Part shown: piece after piece, positions 8,864 to 20,300 of the stretch
Layout: each line of letters opens with the position of its first letter
How positions within the stretch are numbered: position 1 is the first letter of the stretch
DNA from: Triticum aestivum
Lineage: Eukaryota; Streptophyta; Magnoliopsida; Poales; Poaceae
NCBI RefSeq assembly: GCF_018294505.1
Contig: NC_057812.1
Coordinates: 57,143,012 to 57,207,011, forward strand
Length of the DNA: 64,000 nt
Reading direction: 5' to 3'
Position numbers and translations under genes: made by a program
The notes under the pieces: model-generated
The model's database searches: none
The model's input: only the letters and a program-made list of their open reading frames with translations
Told to the model about the DNA's origin: nothing

Positions 8864-10587
8864 TGGTGGGGAACGTAGCAATAATTCAAAATTTTCCTAC
8901 GTGTCACCAAGATCTATCTATGGAGTCATCTAGCAACGAGGGAGGAGTGGATCTACATACCCTTGTAGATCGCGCGTGGAAGCGTTCAAGAGAACGGGGT
9001 TGATGGAGTCGTACTCGTCGTGATCCAAATCACCGATGATCCTAGCGCCGAACGGACGGCACCTCCGCGTTCAACACATGTACGGAGCAGCGATGTCTCC
9101 TCCTTGTTGATCCAGCAAGGGGGGAGGAGAGGTTGATGGAGATCCAACAGCACGACGGCGTGGTGGTGGAAGTAGCGGGATTCCAACAGGGCTTCGCCAA
9201 GCGCTGCGGGAGGAGGGAGATGTGTCATGGGAGGGAGAGGGAGGCGCCAGGGCTTAGGTGTGGTTGCCCTCCCTTCCCCCCCACTATATATAGGGCCAAG
9301 GGAGAGGGGGGCGCAGCCTTGGCCCTTCCTTCAAGGAAGGGTGCGGCCAAGGGAGGAGTCCCTCCTCCCCAAGGCACCTCGGAGGTGCCTTCCCCCTTTA
9401 GGACTCTTCCTTTCCCTCTTCTCTTAGCACATGGGCCTCTTGGGGCTGGTGCCCTTGGCCCATATAGGCCAAGGCGCACCCCCTACAGCCCATGTGCCCC
9501 CCGGGGCAGGTGGCCCCACCCGATGGACCCCCGGGACCCTTCCGGTGGTCCCGGTACAATATACTGGTGACCCCGAAACTTGTCCCGATGGCCGAAATAG
9601 CACTTCCTATATATAATTCTTTACCTCCCGACCATTCCGGAACTCCTCGTGACGTCCGGGATCTCATCCGGGACTCCGAACAACTTTCGGGTTACTGCAT
9701 ACTAATATCTCTATAACCCTAGCGTCACCGAACCTTAAGTGTGTAGACCCTACGGGTTCGGGAGACATGCAGACATGACCGAGATGACTCTCCGGTCAAT
9801 AACCAACTGCGGGATCTGGATACCCATGTTGGCTCCCACATGTTCCACGATGATCTCATCGGATGAACCACGATGTCAAGGACTTAATCAATCCCGTATA
9901 CAATTCCCTTTGTCTATCGGTACGACACTTGCCCGAGATTCGATCGTCGGTATCCCGATACCTTGTTCAATCTCGTTACCGGCAAGTCTCTTTACTCGTT
10001 TCGTAACACATCATCCCGTGATCAACTCCTTGATCACATTGTGCACATTATGATGATGTCCTACCGAGTGGGCCCAGAGATACCTCTCCGTTTACACGGA
10101 GTGACAACTCCCAGTCTCGATTCGTACCAACCCAACAGACACTTTCGGAGATACCTGTAGTGTACCTTTATAGCCACCCAGTTACATTGTGACGTTTGGC
10201 ACACCCAAAGCACTCCTACGGTATCCGGGAGTTGCACAATCTCATGGTCTAAGGAAATGATACTTGACATTAGAAAAGCTTTAGCATATGAACTACATGA
10301 TCTTGTGCTAGGCTTAGGTTTGGGTCTTGTCCATCACATCATTCTCCTAATGATGTGATCCCGTTATCAATGACATCCAATGTCCATGGTCAGGAAACCG
10401 TAACCATCTATTGATCAACGAGCTAGTCAACTAGAGGCTTACTAGGGACATGGTGTTGTCTATGTATCCACACATGTATCTGAGTTTCCTATCAATACAA
10501 TTCTAGCATGGATAATAAACGATTATCATGAACAAGGAAATATAATAATAATCAATTTATTATTGCCTCTAGGGCATATTTCCAACA
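8864..10587 (-). repeat. 5' LTR of the Angela-like element, about 1724 bp
   Basis: The minus-strand LTR starts TGTTGG (10587) and ends CCCACCA (8864). It contains GC-rich ORF-like segments around 9130-9570, including CCCCCCCACTATATATAG near 9278-9296 on plus. These have no recognisable protein and are LTR sequence. Confidence 0.88.
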
Positions 10588-10975
10588 CATATATCTTTGA
10601 AGAGACAGTGAACTGGCTCTTTATCTTTAAAAGCAACTCCCCTGCGGAAGTGCACTCTGCAATGGAGCCCACAATGGTGCTCTCAATTGTATTCTTTATA
10701 AATGCCATGCACTTTTTGTTTGCATTGACCCACTTTTGGTTTTCTATGTGTATGACATCTCCAAAGGAGCATAATCTCCCCTTTTTTTAGCCCATGCAAC
10801 ATCATCATCAGTAGCCTCTCTTACTGGCTCTGTAGGTCTGACCGACTGTGGTTCATCCAGAACCCAGTCCAGATCAACACAAACAAAGGCCAGTTCAACT
10901 TTCTTCCTCTACTCAGTGTGATTGTCACCTCTGAGTGTCGGAACATCTTTTAGGCAACTTATCAAGTGAAAGCCT
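10588..10975 (-). pseudogene. Copia gag fragment (UBN2 type), broken
   Basis: Minus-strand translation includes DLDWVLDEPQSVRPTEPVRE, then DDDVAWAKKRGDYAPLEMSY, then after a frame change WVNANKKCMAFIKNTIES and GELLLKIKSQFTVSSK. The order and spacing match the UBN2/gag domain of plant Copia elements ('W..ANNKC..FIKNTIE'). A TAG stop and a frameshift break it. The frame ends abruptly at 10588, where the Angela-like LTR begins. The residues upstream (to about 10975) have another stop. Confidence 0.8.
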
Positions 10976-11494
10976 CCTGAAATCATAATTTTAAGTGACA
11001 TCAGTATAACAATCATATGCATTAATCTAACGTTGGTCAAATTAAACATACAATTGTCTATGTAATTAAATCTATATTACCGTTGGGCAAAATATTAGAA
11101 ATAAATGCACCTTTAAATTTCAGTAATAAAACATGATCATGTTATTAACAAGGTTGGTCATAAAAATAACATAATCATATTCATTTTAATAATCACTTTA
11201 ACATGCTCTTAAAAATAATACTATGTAAACTTTTATTTTCTTTGTAAAAGAGCACTAATTATTTACACAGCGGAAAAACATGAATAAAAAAATCTATGAA
11301 CTTTTTATTATTTACAGAAACTTTCTTTGACCAAATAAAAAATCATGAACTTTATTATTCTCAATTCATGAACATTTCTTTTCAGAATTTGCATTTTACT
11401 TTTCAGAAACGCTCTATTTTTTGAACAATCAAAAAATATCAGAAACTTTTCTATTTACTTTTCAGAGACCTTTCTTTTTCTGGAAAATAAAAAA
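10976..11494. other. AT-rich segment with no recognisable gene
   Basis: This segment is A/T-rich with repeated 'GAACTTT / ACTTTTCAGA' motifs at 11280-11480. No coding frame or terminal repeat is recognised. It separates the gag fragment from the CG-rich leader and may be an intron-like or inserted sequence. Confidence 0.35.
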
Positions 11495-12447
11495 TTAGCC
11501 GCAGCATAACCCAGCGCGCGCGGCCCTAAGCGGAAAAAGCCAGCCCACGGCCTGGCCTGCATGCCGCCTGTGGCTGTGGCCTCGGCCCAGCGCCAGCGCG
11601 CGCTGCTGCCACCGGCCTCGTCCACTTTTGGCCCAGAAGGCCCACAATGCTCTAGGGTTTAGATCTTTGTCGTCCATCGCGATCCGACGGTGCCTCGTGG
11701 CTTTCGCTGGATCAAAACCAGCATGCGACACAACGGAGGGGAAAACCCTCGTGCACTTCCCCCGTGCGCGCCGCTCTCCTCCCTTTTTCTCTCCGGGTGT
11801 TGCTGTCCCGCTCCCCGGGCCGCCGTGCCGCGGTACCAGGCCGGCCGCCGGCCACCGGAGACGGGGCTGATAGCCACCGCTCCCGCAAGCTCTTCTCCCT
11901 CCCCCCTTTTTCTCTTTGTGTGATCCTGTGGCAGAGAGAGAGGAGCCCATCCTCCGATCTGTCTCCTCGCAACGGGGTCGGGGCTCCGCCGGCCGGCAGT
12001 GGCGACAGCGCGCCACCGCGCCGCGCGAGCACCCTTTTCCCCTTCCCCTTCTTTTCTTTTTATTTCCTTCTTCTCTCTATCCACCGAAGCCAGTGAGAGA
12101 GAGAGAGAGAGATCAGCGACGCCAACAGAGCCCTGCTCTGCTCCTTTGTGCGATACAACGGCGCCTCCCCCGCCCCCCTTGCCGGTGCGCGCGAGCTCCC
12201 GAAGGAGAGCGCGCCACCGTCAAGCGGTTCGGTGCTGGTGCCCTTTGCCCCTTGCGGGTTAGTGTTCTTCATCCTGGATCCTCGGCGTGCCAATGCTATT
12301 CGGGATCGAGAGGAACGACGCGGCCGGAGCGGCGGCACAACTTTTCTCTGAGAATTCTTTGCCCTCTTTTTGCTGTTAGGGTTCTTTGGGGAGGGGAATT
12401 TTTTTTCTTTGTGACCTATATCAACCGAAAAATCCTATACCCAACCT

Positions 12448-12459
12448 GTCTGATACCAT
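12448..12459 (-). other. Primer-binding site, initiator tRNA-Met type
   Basis: The minus strand reads ATGGTATCAGACAGG, matching TGGTATCAGA of plant Copia primer-binding sites. It is preceded on minus by ATCTATCA, the putative LTR 3' end. It is consistent with the minus-strand gag fragment to its left. Confidence 0.6.
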
Positions 12460-12739
12460 TGATAGATCACTGGATCGGTTAGGGTTAGGAATTCTCCGGT
12501 AGACCTACCTTCTGCCTGACCAGACGAGCTCGATCCAGCGCTGGCCATGGTGATGTGGTGACGGCGGCGATGTCGACAGAGAGTGGATGGCGGCAGTGGT
12601 GGAGCTTCCCGTGAGCACAACGCTAACCCTAGATCGGTAGGGAGTGTTCGATGGGGTTTGTGACAGCGATCAACCTCGTGAGTCGTGCCCCGACCCCCAC
12701 CTCTGTTATATAGCGCGGGTCACAGGGGCCCACCAACCA

Positions 12740-14905
12740 TGGTTTGGTTGGGCGCCTCCGATCAGGGCGAGGGGCCGTTCGACCCATTGGGTTCGAACGG
12801 GATAGAGATCAACCTAACACCTTCCATACGCTGGGGTGCAACGCGGAGCATCCCACCCATGTCACCGCTATGCTCCACACATGCATGGTTGTCGGGCAGT
12901 CCTAGATGAGGTGCACCGAGCTCTCGAGGTTGCGCATGCATGGCAGAAATATCCGTTTGGCCATCCGCACCGTTGTAGCCTGTCATTGCACCACAGCCGG
13001 TTCAAGTGGAGCAGCCACAGAAACATCTTGTTCTTGCCCGACGCCCACCCTTTCCATATGATCTTCTTGAAGCAGCAAGTGTTATTTCCGTCTAGCTAGA
13101 CCTTGTATGCCGAGCTGTTGGAGTAGCGGCCCGAGCCGATGAGGTTCCACGAGATGGTGTCTCGAGTGTGCTGATCCAGCACCGGCGCCGCTGCCCGGAA
13201 CTCCCTTGCCAGCATAGTGGCCTATTGTATGATGCCCTCCTCGTCGCTGTGCCTTAGGTCGAGGATCGACCTGCCTCCTGTAGTGCAACCCGCACCGTTC
13301 TATTCTTCCTGGTAGAGTGGTTGAACATCAGGGGGTAGGCGTCGCACATCGGGCGTCCCTCGAGCCAGCTGCAGTGCCAGAAGGTCATCGCGTCACCGTT
13401 GCTGATGGTGGCCGTCGTTGATGCCGCGAAGAGGGCGCGATCGCCGTTGTTGCGGGCCATGCCGGTGCCCACCCATGGTCTCGCCGGCTGCCGCAAGCTC
13501 CACCAGAGCCATCTTAGCTGCAGAGCGTGTGCAAAGCGCGGTAAGTCATGGATGCCAAGGCCACAACTACTTTCCGGCTCCGTAATGAGCTTCCAAGCCA
13601 CCTTGCATTTCCCTCCCGATACCTTCTCATCTTGCGCGCAGAGGAAACGGCGACGCGCCTTGTCGATGTCTTTGAAGAGCTTCTTGGGCGCCCGACGGAC
13701 AGTGAGTGCGAAGGTTGGCATGGCCGAGAGGACACATCGCACCAAGACACGCCGTCTGGCTAGTGGCATGAGCCTGCCCTTCCACCCAGCCAACCACGTG
13801 CGAATTCTGTCAAGTATGAACCACCCTAGTCCTGCCTATCATGACAGGGAGGCCAAGATATCTGATTGGGATGCCTGTTGTCTGCCCGCCACAATTCAAA
13901 AGGACGTCGCCGAGGTCTACGTCGTCGTAGCAGATGGGGACCACAGAGGATTTTGGCGGGCTGACACGCACCCCGTGGCCTCACCGAAGAGCTTGAGAAC
14001 CTCCATCAGTGCGCCGATCTCCTCCCGGGATGTGTTCGCGAAGATAATGGCGTCGTCGGCGTACAAGCTGACCCGTAGCCTTGCCGCGCTGCCCGGTATT
14101 GGCTGCAGGATCCCCGCACGCGCCGCCCGTACTAGTAGCCGATGCAGCGGGTCGATCACGATGATGAAGAGGAGGGACGAGAGGGGGCCCCCCTGTTGCA
14201 ACCCACAACGTGGAAGATGATCTCGCGGGGGGTGCCGCTCAGCAGGCAGGCCGATGCAGAGGTTTACAGCAGGGAAGAGATCCAGTTTCTCTAGCATGCA
14301 TTGAATCCCAACCGCTGCATCAGATCGAGTAGCTACTCCCATGAGACGCTATCAAAGGCCTTGGCTATGTCTAGTTTCAGAAGGAGCACTGGGGTTTTGC
14401 TGCGGTGCAGAGCTCTGATAGTGTTATGCACGTACATGAAGTTGTCCTGAATGCACTTGTTCTTCTGGAAGGCAGTCGGCGCCTAGAGAGCACTTTAGCG
14501 ATCAGCTTCGCGACGGAGTGTATCAGGTTGATGGGTCGGTAGTCACCAACAGTGGTGGCCCCTTCCTTCTTGGGCAGCAGGAAGATCATCACTAGGTTCA
14601 GGTCGCTGAAGTCCCCCCTAGCAAGCTTGTAGAAGTGGTCAAAGACGGCCATGACATCGGTCTTGATTGTGCCCTAGCAGGCCCAGAAGAACGTGCCCGA
14701 GAAGCCGTCAGGGCCCAGCACCTTGTCCATCGGCGATGCCATGATCGCCTCCCACACATCGGCTTATGAGAAAGGGTTGTCCAATCCCTCGTTCTGTATT
14801 CGTGGCAGCTCAATGGCATCCCAGTTTAGAGTTCGTCCCCTTGTACGCACCGTGTCCAGCAGCTCTGTGAAGTGGTGGTGCACCACAGCGGCCTTGTCGG
14901 CCATT
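12740..14905 (-). pseudogene. LINE (L1-type) ORF2 reverse transcriptase, 5'-truncated and decayed
   Basis: The minus strand reads from 14905 to the left. First comes the pre-palm region (MDKVLGPDG-F, then GDYRPINLIHSVAKLIAKVL). RT motifs GLQQGGPLSS and LYADDAIIFAN follow, with the YADD catalytic box intact. Then come the thumb region (RRVLVRCVLSAMPTFAL) and a zf-RVT-like tail (FLWLLHLNRLW). Several frameshifts and stops separate these blocks. The endonuclease domain and ORF1 are missing, as is usual for 5'-truncated LINE copies. The 3' boundary near 12740 is uncertain. Confidence 0.85.
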
Positions 14906-15559
14906 TATCACTGAGTTTCAGTGGAGTTTGTGCTCTGTTCTTGACCATGCCTCCTTTTTTGTTGTTGTTTTTGATGTTTCCGTTTTTTTGGTTTGGTGAT
15001 TTTGATGGACTTTCTCAGGGTATCGTACCGTGCAGTCGGGTTTCTGGGTTGCATGGTGTCATTAGGTCCATTACCATCCGACCATGTCCACGTAAAACTC
15101 ATTAATTCTTTTGTGTTGAACCTTCTGCACTAATCAACTAGAATTTTTCTTCTATTTCTTTCCTACTTCTAAAGTTTTGAGTTGATGGTCATCCGTTCAC
15201 TTTCAATGCAACACCTCCTCTCGAACCAGACAGCTGACACACAACCAAGCCATACTAGTGACACACAACCAAGCCATACTAGTGACCAAAGCATACTAGA
15301 AGTTGCTATGGGCTACAATGCAAATAAATGAATCAAATAAATGATTAAGGTCGTTTTCAAGTCCATGACTCATTTCTCCCTCATATGTTCAGGCTACTTC
15401 GGACGTCAAATAGGTGTCCAACGGGTTCCCCAAAATTCAACCGTCTACACAGTCCAGGCTCCCTATCTCATATGTGGGAGAGAAATGTGATTATCCGTAC
15501 TATGCGTCATGTTATCTCCAATACGCGGTCCCAGTATAAAAACCCCACCCCACGCTGCC
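14906..15559. other. Unassigned AT-rich spacer
   Basis: No gene is seen. It includes TTTTTTGTTGTTGTTTTTG near 14950 and the 24-bp tandem repeat listed separately. Confidence 0.4.
15235..15299. repeat. 24-bp tandem repeat, 2.7 copies
   Basis: Unit TGACACACAACCAAGCCATACTAG starts at 15235 and 15259. A shortened third copy starts at 15283. Confidence 0.9.
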
Positions 15560-16064
15560 GTTGGAAATATGCCGTAGAGGCTATAATATTGTATTATTAT
15601 ATTTTTATTTTCATAATTAAGACTTTATATTTCATGCTATAACTGCTATGATTCTGGAATATGTGATTGAGTGAAAAACTCATATGCACGCGTGAGATGA
15701 TAAACGGTAAAATATAGGTTCCGGGTCTTGCCTCTAAGACTGGCTCTAGTGTTGTTGGTGATCATCTTTTCTCGATCTCAGGATATCGTTAAGTGTAAAG
15801 ATAGTCATGAAAGAACATTGAGAGTATGACATTAGAAGAACGATCATACTGAATCAACCCAATCTTGTTTGTTATACTTTGAGATAATGTCATCTGAAAT
15901 CAATTGTTATAACATAGAGCGTTAGCATGTGTTTTAGTTTCTCAGACCATGAGAGTATCTTAGTCAGTTTGTACCGTACAATGGACTTTGGGGTTGCTCA
16001 AATGTCATATGTAACTAGGTGATTATAACGACAGCTTACAGGTTCAGGAAAAAGTTTGACAAGG
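15560..16064 (+). mobile_element. Degenerate Copia LTR fragment
   Basis: It starts TTGGAAATATGCCGTAGAGG, a mutated version of the common Triticeae Copia LTR start. It continues with LTR-like text (CATGCTATAACTG, GCCTCTAAGACTGGCTC, TACCGTACAATGGACTTTGGGG) up to about 16064. No internal region follows, so this is a truncated LTR or partial solo LTR. Confidence 0.7.
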
Positions 16065-16081
16065 GAATAGAAAGGCTTGAG

Positions 16082-16703
16082 GAACAACACTTATCACACG
16101 AAAAAGGCTCGTACCGCGCTTTATATATAAAGCACTGACCACAACAACCATCCGGATACAAACACTATACCACCACACTCTAGGGTAGAAACATAGATGT
16201 TGAAGCTCAGCTACATCCAGATACCACCAAGAAAACGAAATATAAGCAACAAAGCACCACTTGAGGTAAATGAAGCATAGCCGGACATCGATGAGCCGAG
16301 GCCTACAAAGTGGCGCCTTCAGGAAGGACACGACACAAGAGTGCCGTCACAGCCTGATCGAATTGATTTGGGATTTCACCTAGAGTGTCCCGGAGAGGAT
16401 CGAGTAGCCGTGATGATGCCTTTAGGAAGGAGGCGACGCCCACGGGCGTCGTTACCGGGTTTTCACCCCAGCTCGCATGATCCAAGCCCGAAATAGGTAT
16501 GTGCACAGCCATACCACCACCACCTACCGTCGATCACCAGCCACCACGCCGCCCTCATGGCCATGATAGCTGGCGAGCATCCGAGCCATGGGCTCCGCCC
16601 ACAAGCACCGTCGCGGCTAGGGTTTCCCCCCGGACGCTCGCGGGAGCATCGCGGGAGGGAGGGGGGAGAGAGAGACGGGTCAACTTCCGAACAACACTTA
16701 TCA
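16082..16703 (-). mobile_element. Non-LTR retrotransposon copy flanked by a 15-bp target duplication
   Basis: GAACAACACTTATCA occurs at 16082-16096 and again exactly at 16689-16703, bracketing 592 bp. On the minus strand the insert starts near a CG-rich leader with GAAACCCTAGCCGCGACGG. It ends CTTTATATATAAAGCGCGGT-ACGAGCCTTTTTCGTG, a 3' tail I associate with Triticeae LINE-like repeats. No poly(A) tail is visible. A long TSD of this length fits target-primed reverse transcription. Confidence 0.75.
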
Positions 16704-17381
16704 GGGTACAAAAGAAAGGGTTGAGGAACAGAACGAAGAACCGGTAGAGACCCATGAATGAATCTCCCGCGACTGACGCAGAAATGGACAATTCTTGACA
16801 AATTTCCACGGAGCTTAGGGAATGTGCCATTTATAAGCCCACTTATTGGTCTAACAGTTCAAGAAAGGTTTTTACCGGGAAAATGAATTATCGAGCTACT
16901 AAACGGGCCTTGTGGCGCCACTTACATCCCAAGCAGAGTTACTGTAAAATTCACGCGTTCCAAACAGACCACGAAGACGACACAACAAGCCGACCGGAGA
17001 AATTCAGGCCATTCCAGCATCAGGATTATGATGAAGTTCTTCTTCACCCAACAAAGTGTTTCGTTTGGGTGTGTTACGCGAGCAACAGCAGGCTCAGGCA
17101 GCTCAATTGGAATGCACAACAAACAAGTAGCAACGAGGACTTAAGTTTAGCTCCCACATTCGGTACATGATAGAGCAAACATAATAAACTGAAACATCCG
17201 GCAAATCATCGAATTAACAACATCCTAACTTACAACATTATAAGCTCATAAACCCTAGCTTTTCGACTAAGTAAGGCTGATGGGTACCATTGACTAAGTA
17301 AGCACACAACAACCCCCCAATTCAAGCTCAAACTGGCTGGCATTGCCATGGGGCCGCACAGCACGGTGGTTTTCGGTTGCT
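16704..17381. other. 3' flank of the FIE-like gene
   Basis: No further gene or repeat is recognised. The minus-strand 3' UTR of the FIE-like gene must lie in 17381 and below, but no polyadenylation site can be fixed. Confidence 0.4.
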
Positions 17382-20300
17382 TCAGTTTTTCGCAGCTTCA
17401 TGTTCCACTTCGTCCCAGCGGTATATGCTGCCATCCTTGCTGCAGGCAACGATCGTGCTGAAGAATGGAAGAAAAGAAGAAGAGTGACACACAATTCTTA
17501 TGCGTCAACACCAAAACCAGACTTCAAAGAAGAAAAACTATGATGGATGCACATAGCACACATGAGAGGCTATATCCATAAAAGTACAGGATAAATAAAT
17601 GCTAGAGGTACTACTGGATCAGAGGTGGCGAACGGAACATGGTGATGTACCTTCCATCAAACGACACTGCAGTCTGCCTTATTGTCATTTTGCATTGCGG
17701 ACTACTCAGCCTGGAAATTATCAGTGTGTACATGCAGGAACATACAAGTTAATAGCTAGCACCACCACAACATGCAGAGGAGGAGAAACTGGGAATAGCT
17801 GAACTTGCTTGGTTAAACTTACATGGTAATTAGCTCAGGAGGGCACGTCTGCACATCCCACACATAGATTTTGCCTTCACGGTTGCCTGTTTAATTACGA
17901 GCAAACGATTAACCACAAGAGTTATACATTTTGAATTTCATCTAACCCCGATCGGGTGGATGTAGATGAGTTCGTTTACGAGCAAATGATTAGCCACGAG
18001 CATGTTTTCTACAAATATCATTTTTTCACGTCTACAAGTACGGCCATCCTCAGAAACTTGTTGACAATCACATAAGTACAATACAATACAGAAATATGTC
18101 CGCAGATAATAATTTCAATATAAAGTGTTACCTATTGCTAATTGATTGAAGTGAAAATCACATGAGAATTTGATACACCAAATGTCACAATCGGGCACAG
18201 GGTACTTCTGAAGAACATCAATGCTATCCTGCATATGGAATGAAGAATCACTTCAGATGAAGGCACATAGTATGGCCGGCATCATTTTTATAAACAAAGG
18301 AGCACAACCAGAACTAGTTTGGATTAGTACAAAAGTATAATTTGTTAAGCCCTATAGTTCTTTAAAAGTAAAACTGCATCACCTCGCCATGACCCTGCTC
18401 TTTTGTTTTTGGCTCCCACAGAACAATTTCATTTTCAACACTCTGCAAGTTCAAGGCAAATCAGATCAGATGTTTTCATCCTTCAGGAAATAATTAAACC
18501 AGCATTGAGAAACAGGTGGCAGCACTAATCTTTGATATAAAAAGAGACTGTAAAGTATGATATTACAGGTTTCAGGTATAGTCTGAAATTTTGCACCAGT
18601 AAGCATTCTAGCACTGTGTTCACACTAATTCGTCTCTCCTACAAAAATGAGCAATTTACCTTCGACAGGATGAAGTCACCAAGCCACCTAGTACAGTCAA
18701 CATAGTTAGAATGCACCACGCAAGTCATAAGCTGGAAGGGGATAGATCAGCACGATGCTGAGAGGGTTAAGAACAATACTAAAAGTTTGCATAATAACAG
18801 GTTCAAAGATGAGAGATACTTAACATACCGGAAATTGGACAACTTTTGTTGGAAATTTTGATGGAAGGTCAGTCCATGTAAAGGATTTCTTCACGTATGG
18901 CGAAAATTCTATGACAACATTAACAAAACATGTCAGTGATCAGCAGTAATAAAATGTAAATAGGAAGCAAGATCGATGAAATGGTTCTCTAACCTTTCAT
19001 TGACCATATTTTAACTGTATTATCCATGCCACAACTGGCAATTCGGTGCACATCAGAAGGGTGGAAGTCCTGATATAACGGAAGTATGAATGAAAGGACA
19101 GTTAGTGCCGAGATAACATGTTTTATTTTTCAGTGATACTAACTAAAATTTGATCCACTCAATAATGCCAGTAGCTGGAAGACATGTTTTAACTATATTT
19201 AGAGTGTGTTCGGATTTAGTCCAAGCTAGCCTTGACAAATATTTGGCTAGCTATAATTTTGGTGAAGATTTTGCTAGCCCATAATTTGTCCAACATTGGT
19301 AAGAAAACTGAACTAGGGTGGCCAAACGAGCATTGGCATGCCAGAAAATTGGCCATGATCCTAACAAAGACCAAGTTTTTGATTATGAACAAAATATTGG
19401 TAGGGTAGCTTTTGGACACAATCCAAACATATCTTCGGGCAGTGAAGTGAGTGGTAATATAAAACAATGTCACTATAGGAGGTAGGTGTAACTTACAACA
19501 CTCAATACATCATGACGGTGACCTCCTCCTCCAGCAAAAATCAAGATGCAGATCCCTGTATGGACATTCCATAGCCTAACAGACTCGTCCTATAAGGCCA
19601 TATAAACTGCGTCAGAAAGGTAAAAGGCATAGGTATATCCAGCATCACACCAGGTTATCTGCCAACCTTGCTTGCAGAAATGAAGAGCGAAGGATTCAAT
19701 GGTTGAGTTCTGATCTCATTTATTGAACCACCATGGCCAATAAAACTCTGCATGATTTGTAAGACGAAATAAGAAACGTACTCCACGTTCGTAATCATTA
19801 GTTTAGGATATTGAATCATCATATATATGCCCAATTTCATTACTACCTCAGAAGAATAGATCTGCTAGGTTGTATCCATCCGTCCTAAAATAAGTGTCTC
19901 AACTTTGTAAAGTTGAGACACTTATTTTGGGATGGAGGGAGTACATGTTTTCACCATGCTAGACATACTAAAGTATTTGACATCTACAATCTCTTTCGGA
20001 GAAAAATAAGCTACTGCATAGCAGAAACACAACTTTTCCTAAAATTCCAAATCATCATCTCGAATGACAATACAGGGAAACCAACAATTATCAAATAAGT
20101 AACTGTTTTCAGAAAGGGCATCAAATAAGCAGCTGAATAGTAGATTGATGCAAGTGAAACTTCATCCATCTTGGCCACAATAACGAAGTAGAAAACTCTG
20201 GCACTATTATACCTTAAACAACTTCCCGGTGGCACAGTTGATGACCCGAATGACCATATTGGTTCCTGCTGCCACTAGCAGTGGTGTGCTGCGAAGGTCA

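Larger units (their letters stand above)
7867..10587 (-). mobile_element. Angela/WIS-type Copia retrotransposon, 5' LTR and leader only
   Basis: On the minus strand the LTR begins TGTTGGAAATATGCCCTAGA at 10587, the start I recall for Angela/WIS/BARE-group LTRs. A primer-binding site and about 980 bp of 5' leader follow, stopping at the CACTA terminus at 7866. The leader aligns by eye with the leader of the second Copia element at 50340-51240 (shared 'GTGATGATCGGGTGTGATA'). No gag is reached here. The rest presumably lies beyond the CACTA, left of the window. Confidence 0.9.
10588..12680 (-). mobile_element. Older Copia element, 5' end, interrupted by the Angela-like insertion
   Basis: A minus-strand primer-binding site lies at 12448-12459, and a gag fragment reads leftward to the Angela LTR end at 10587. 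Between them, 11495-12440 is a CG-rich 5' leader whose many open frames in both strands show no domain. A plausible LTR lies right of 12459 and includes AGCGCTATATAACAGAGG near 12700 on minus, but its far end against the LINE is not resolved. The pol region is not present in this window. Confidence 0.6.

Noticed and set aside
9133..9716. Several 60-145-codon frames
   Set aside because: They lie inside the Angela-like LTR, overlap on both strands and match no protein.
11495..12482. CG-rich frames of up to 188 codons on both strands
   Set aside because: All frames are open together and there is no domain. This fits the untranslated leader of the older Copia element.
13399..14220. 273-codon plus-strand frame
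   Set aside because: Antisense to the LINE reverse transcriptase, whose YADD and other motifs are on the minus strand.
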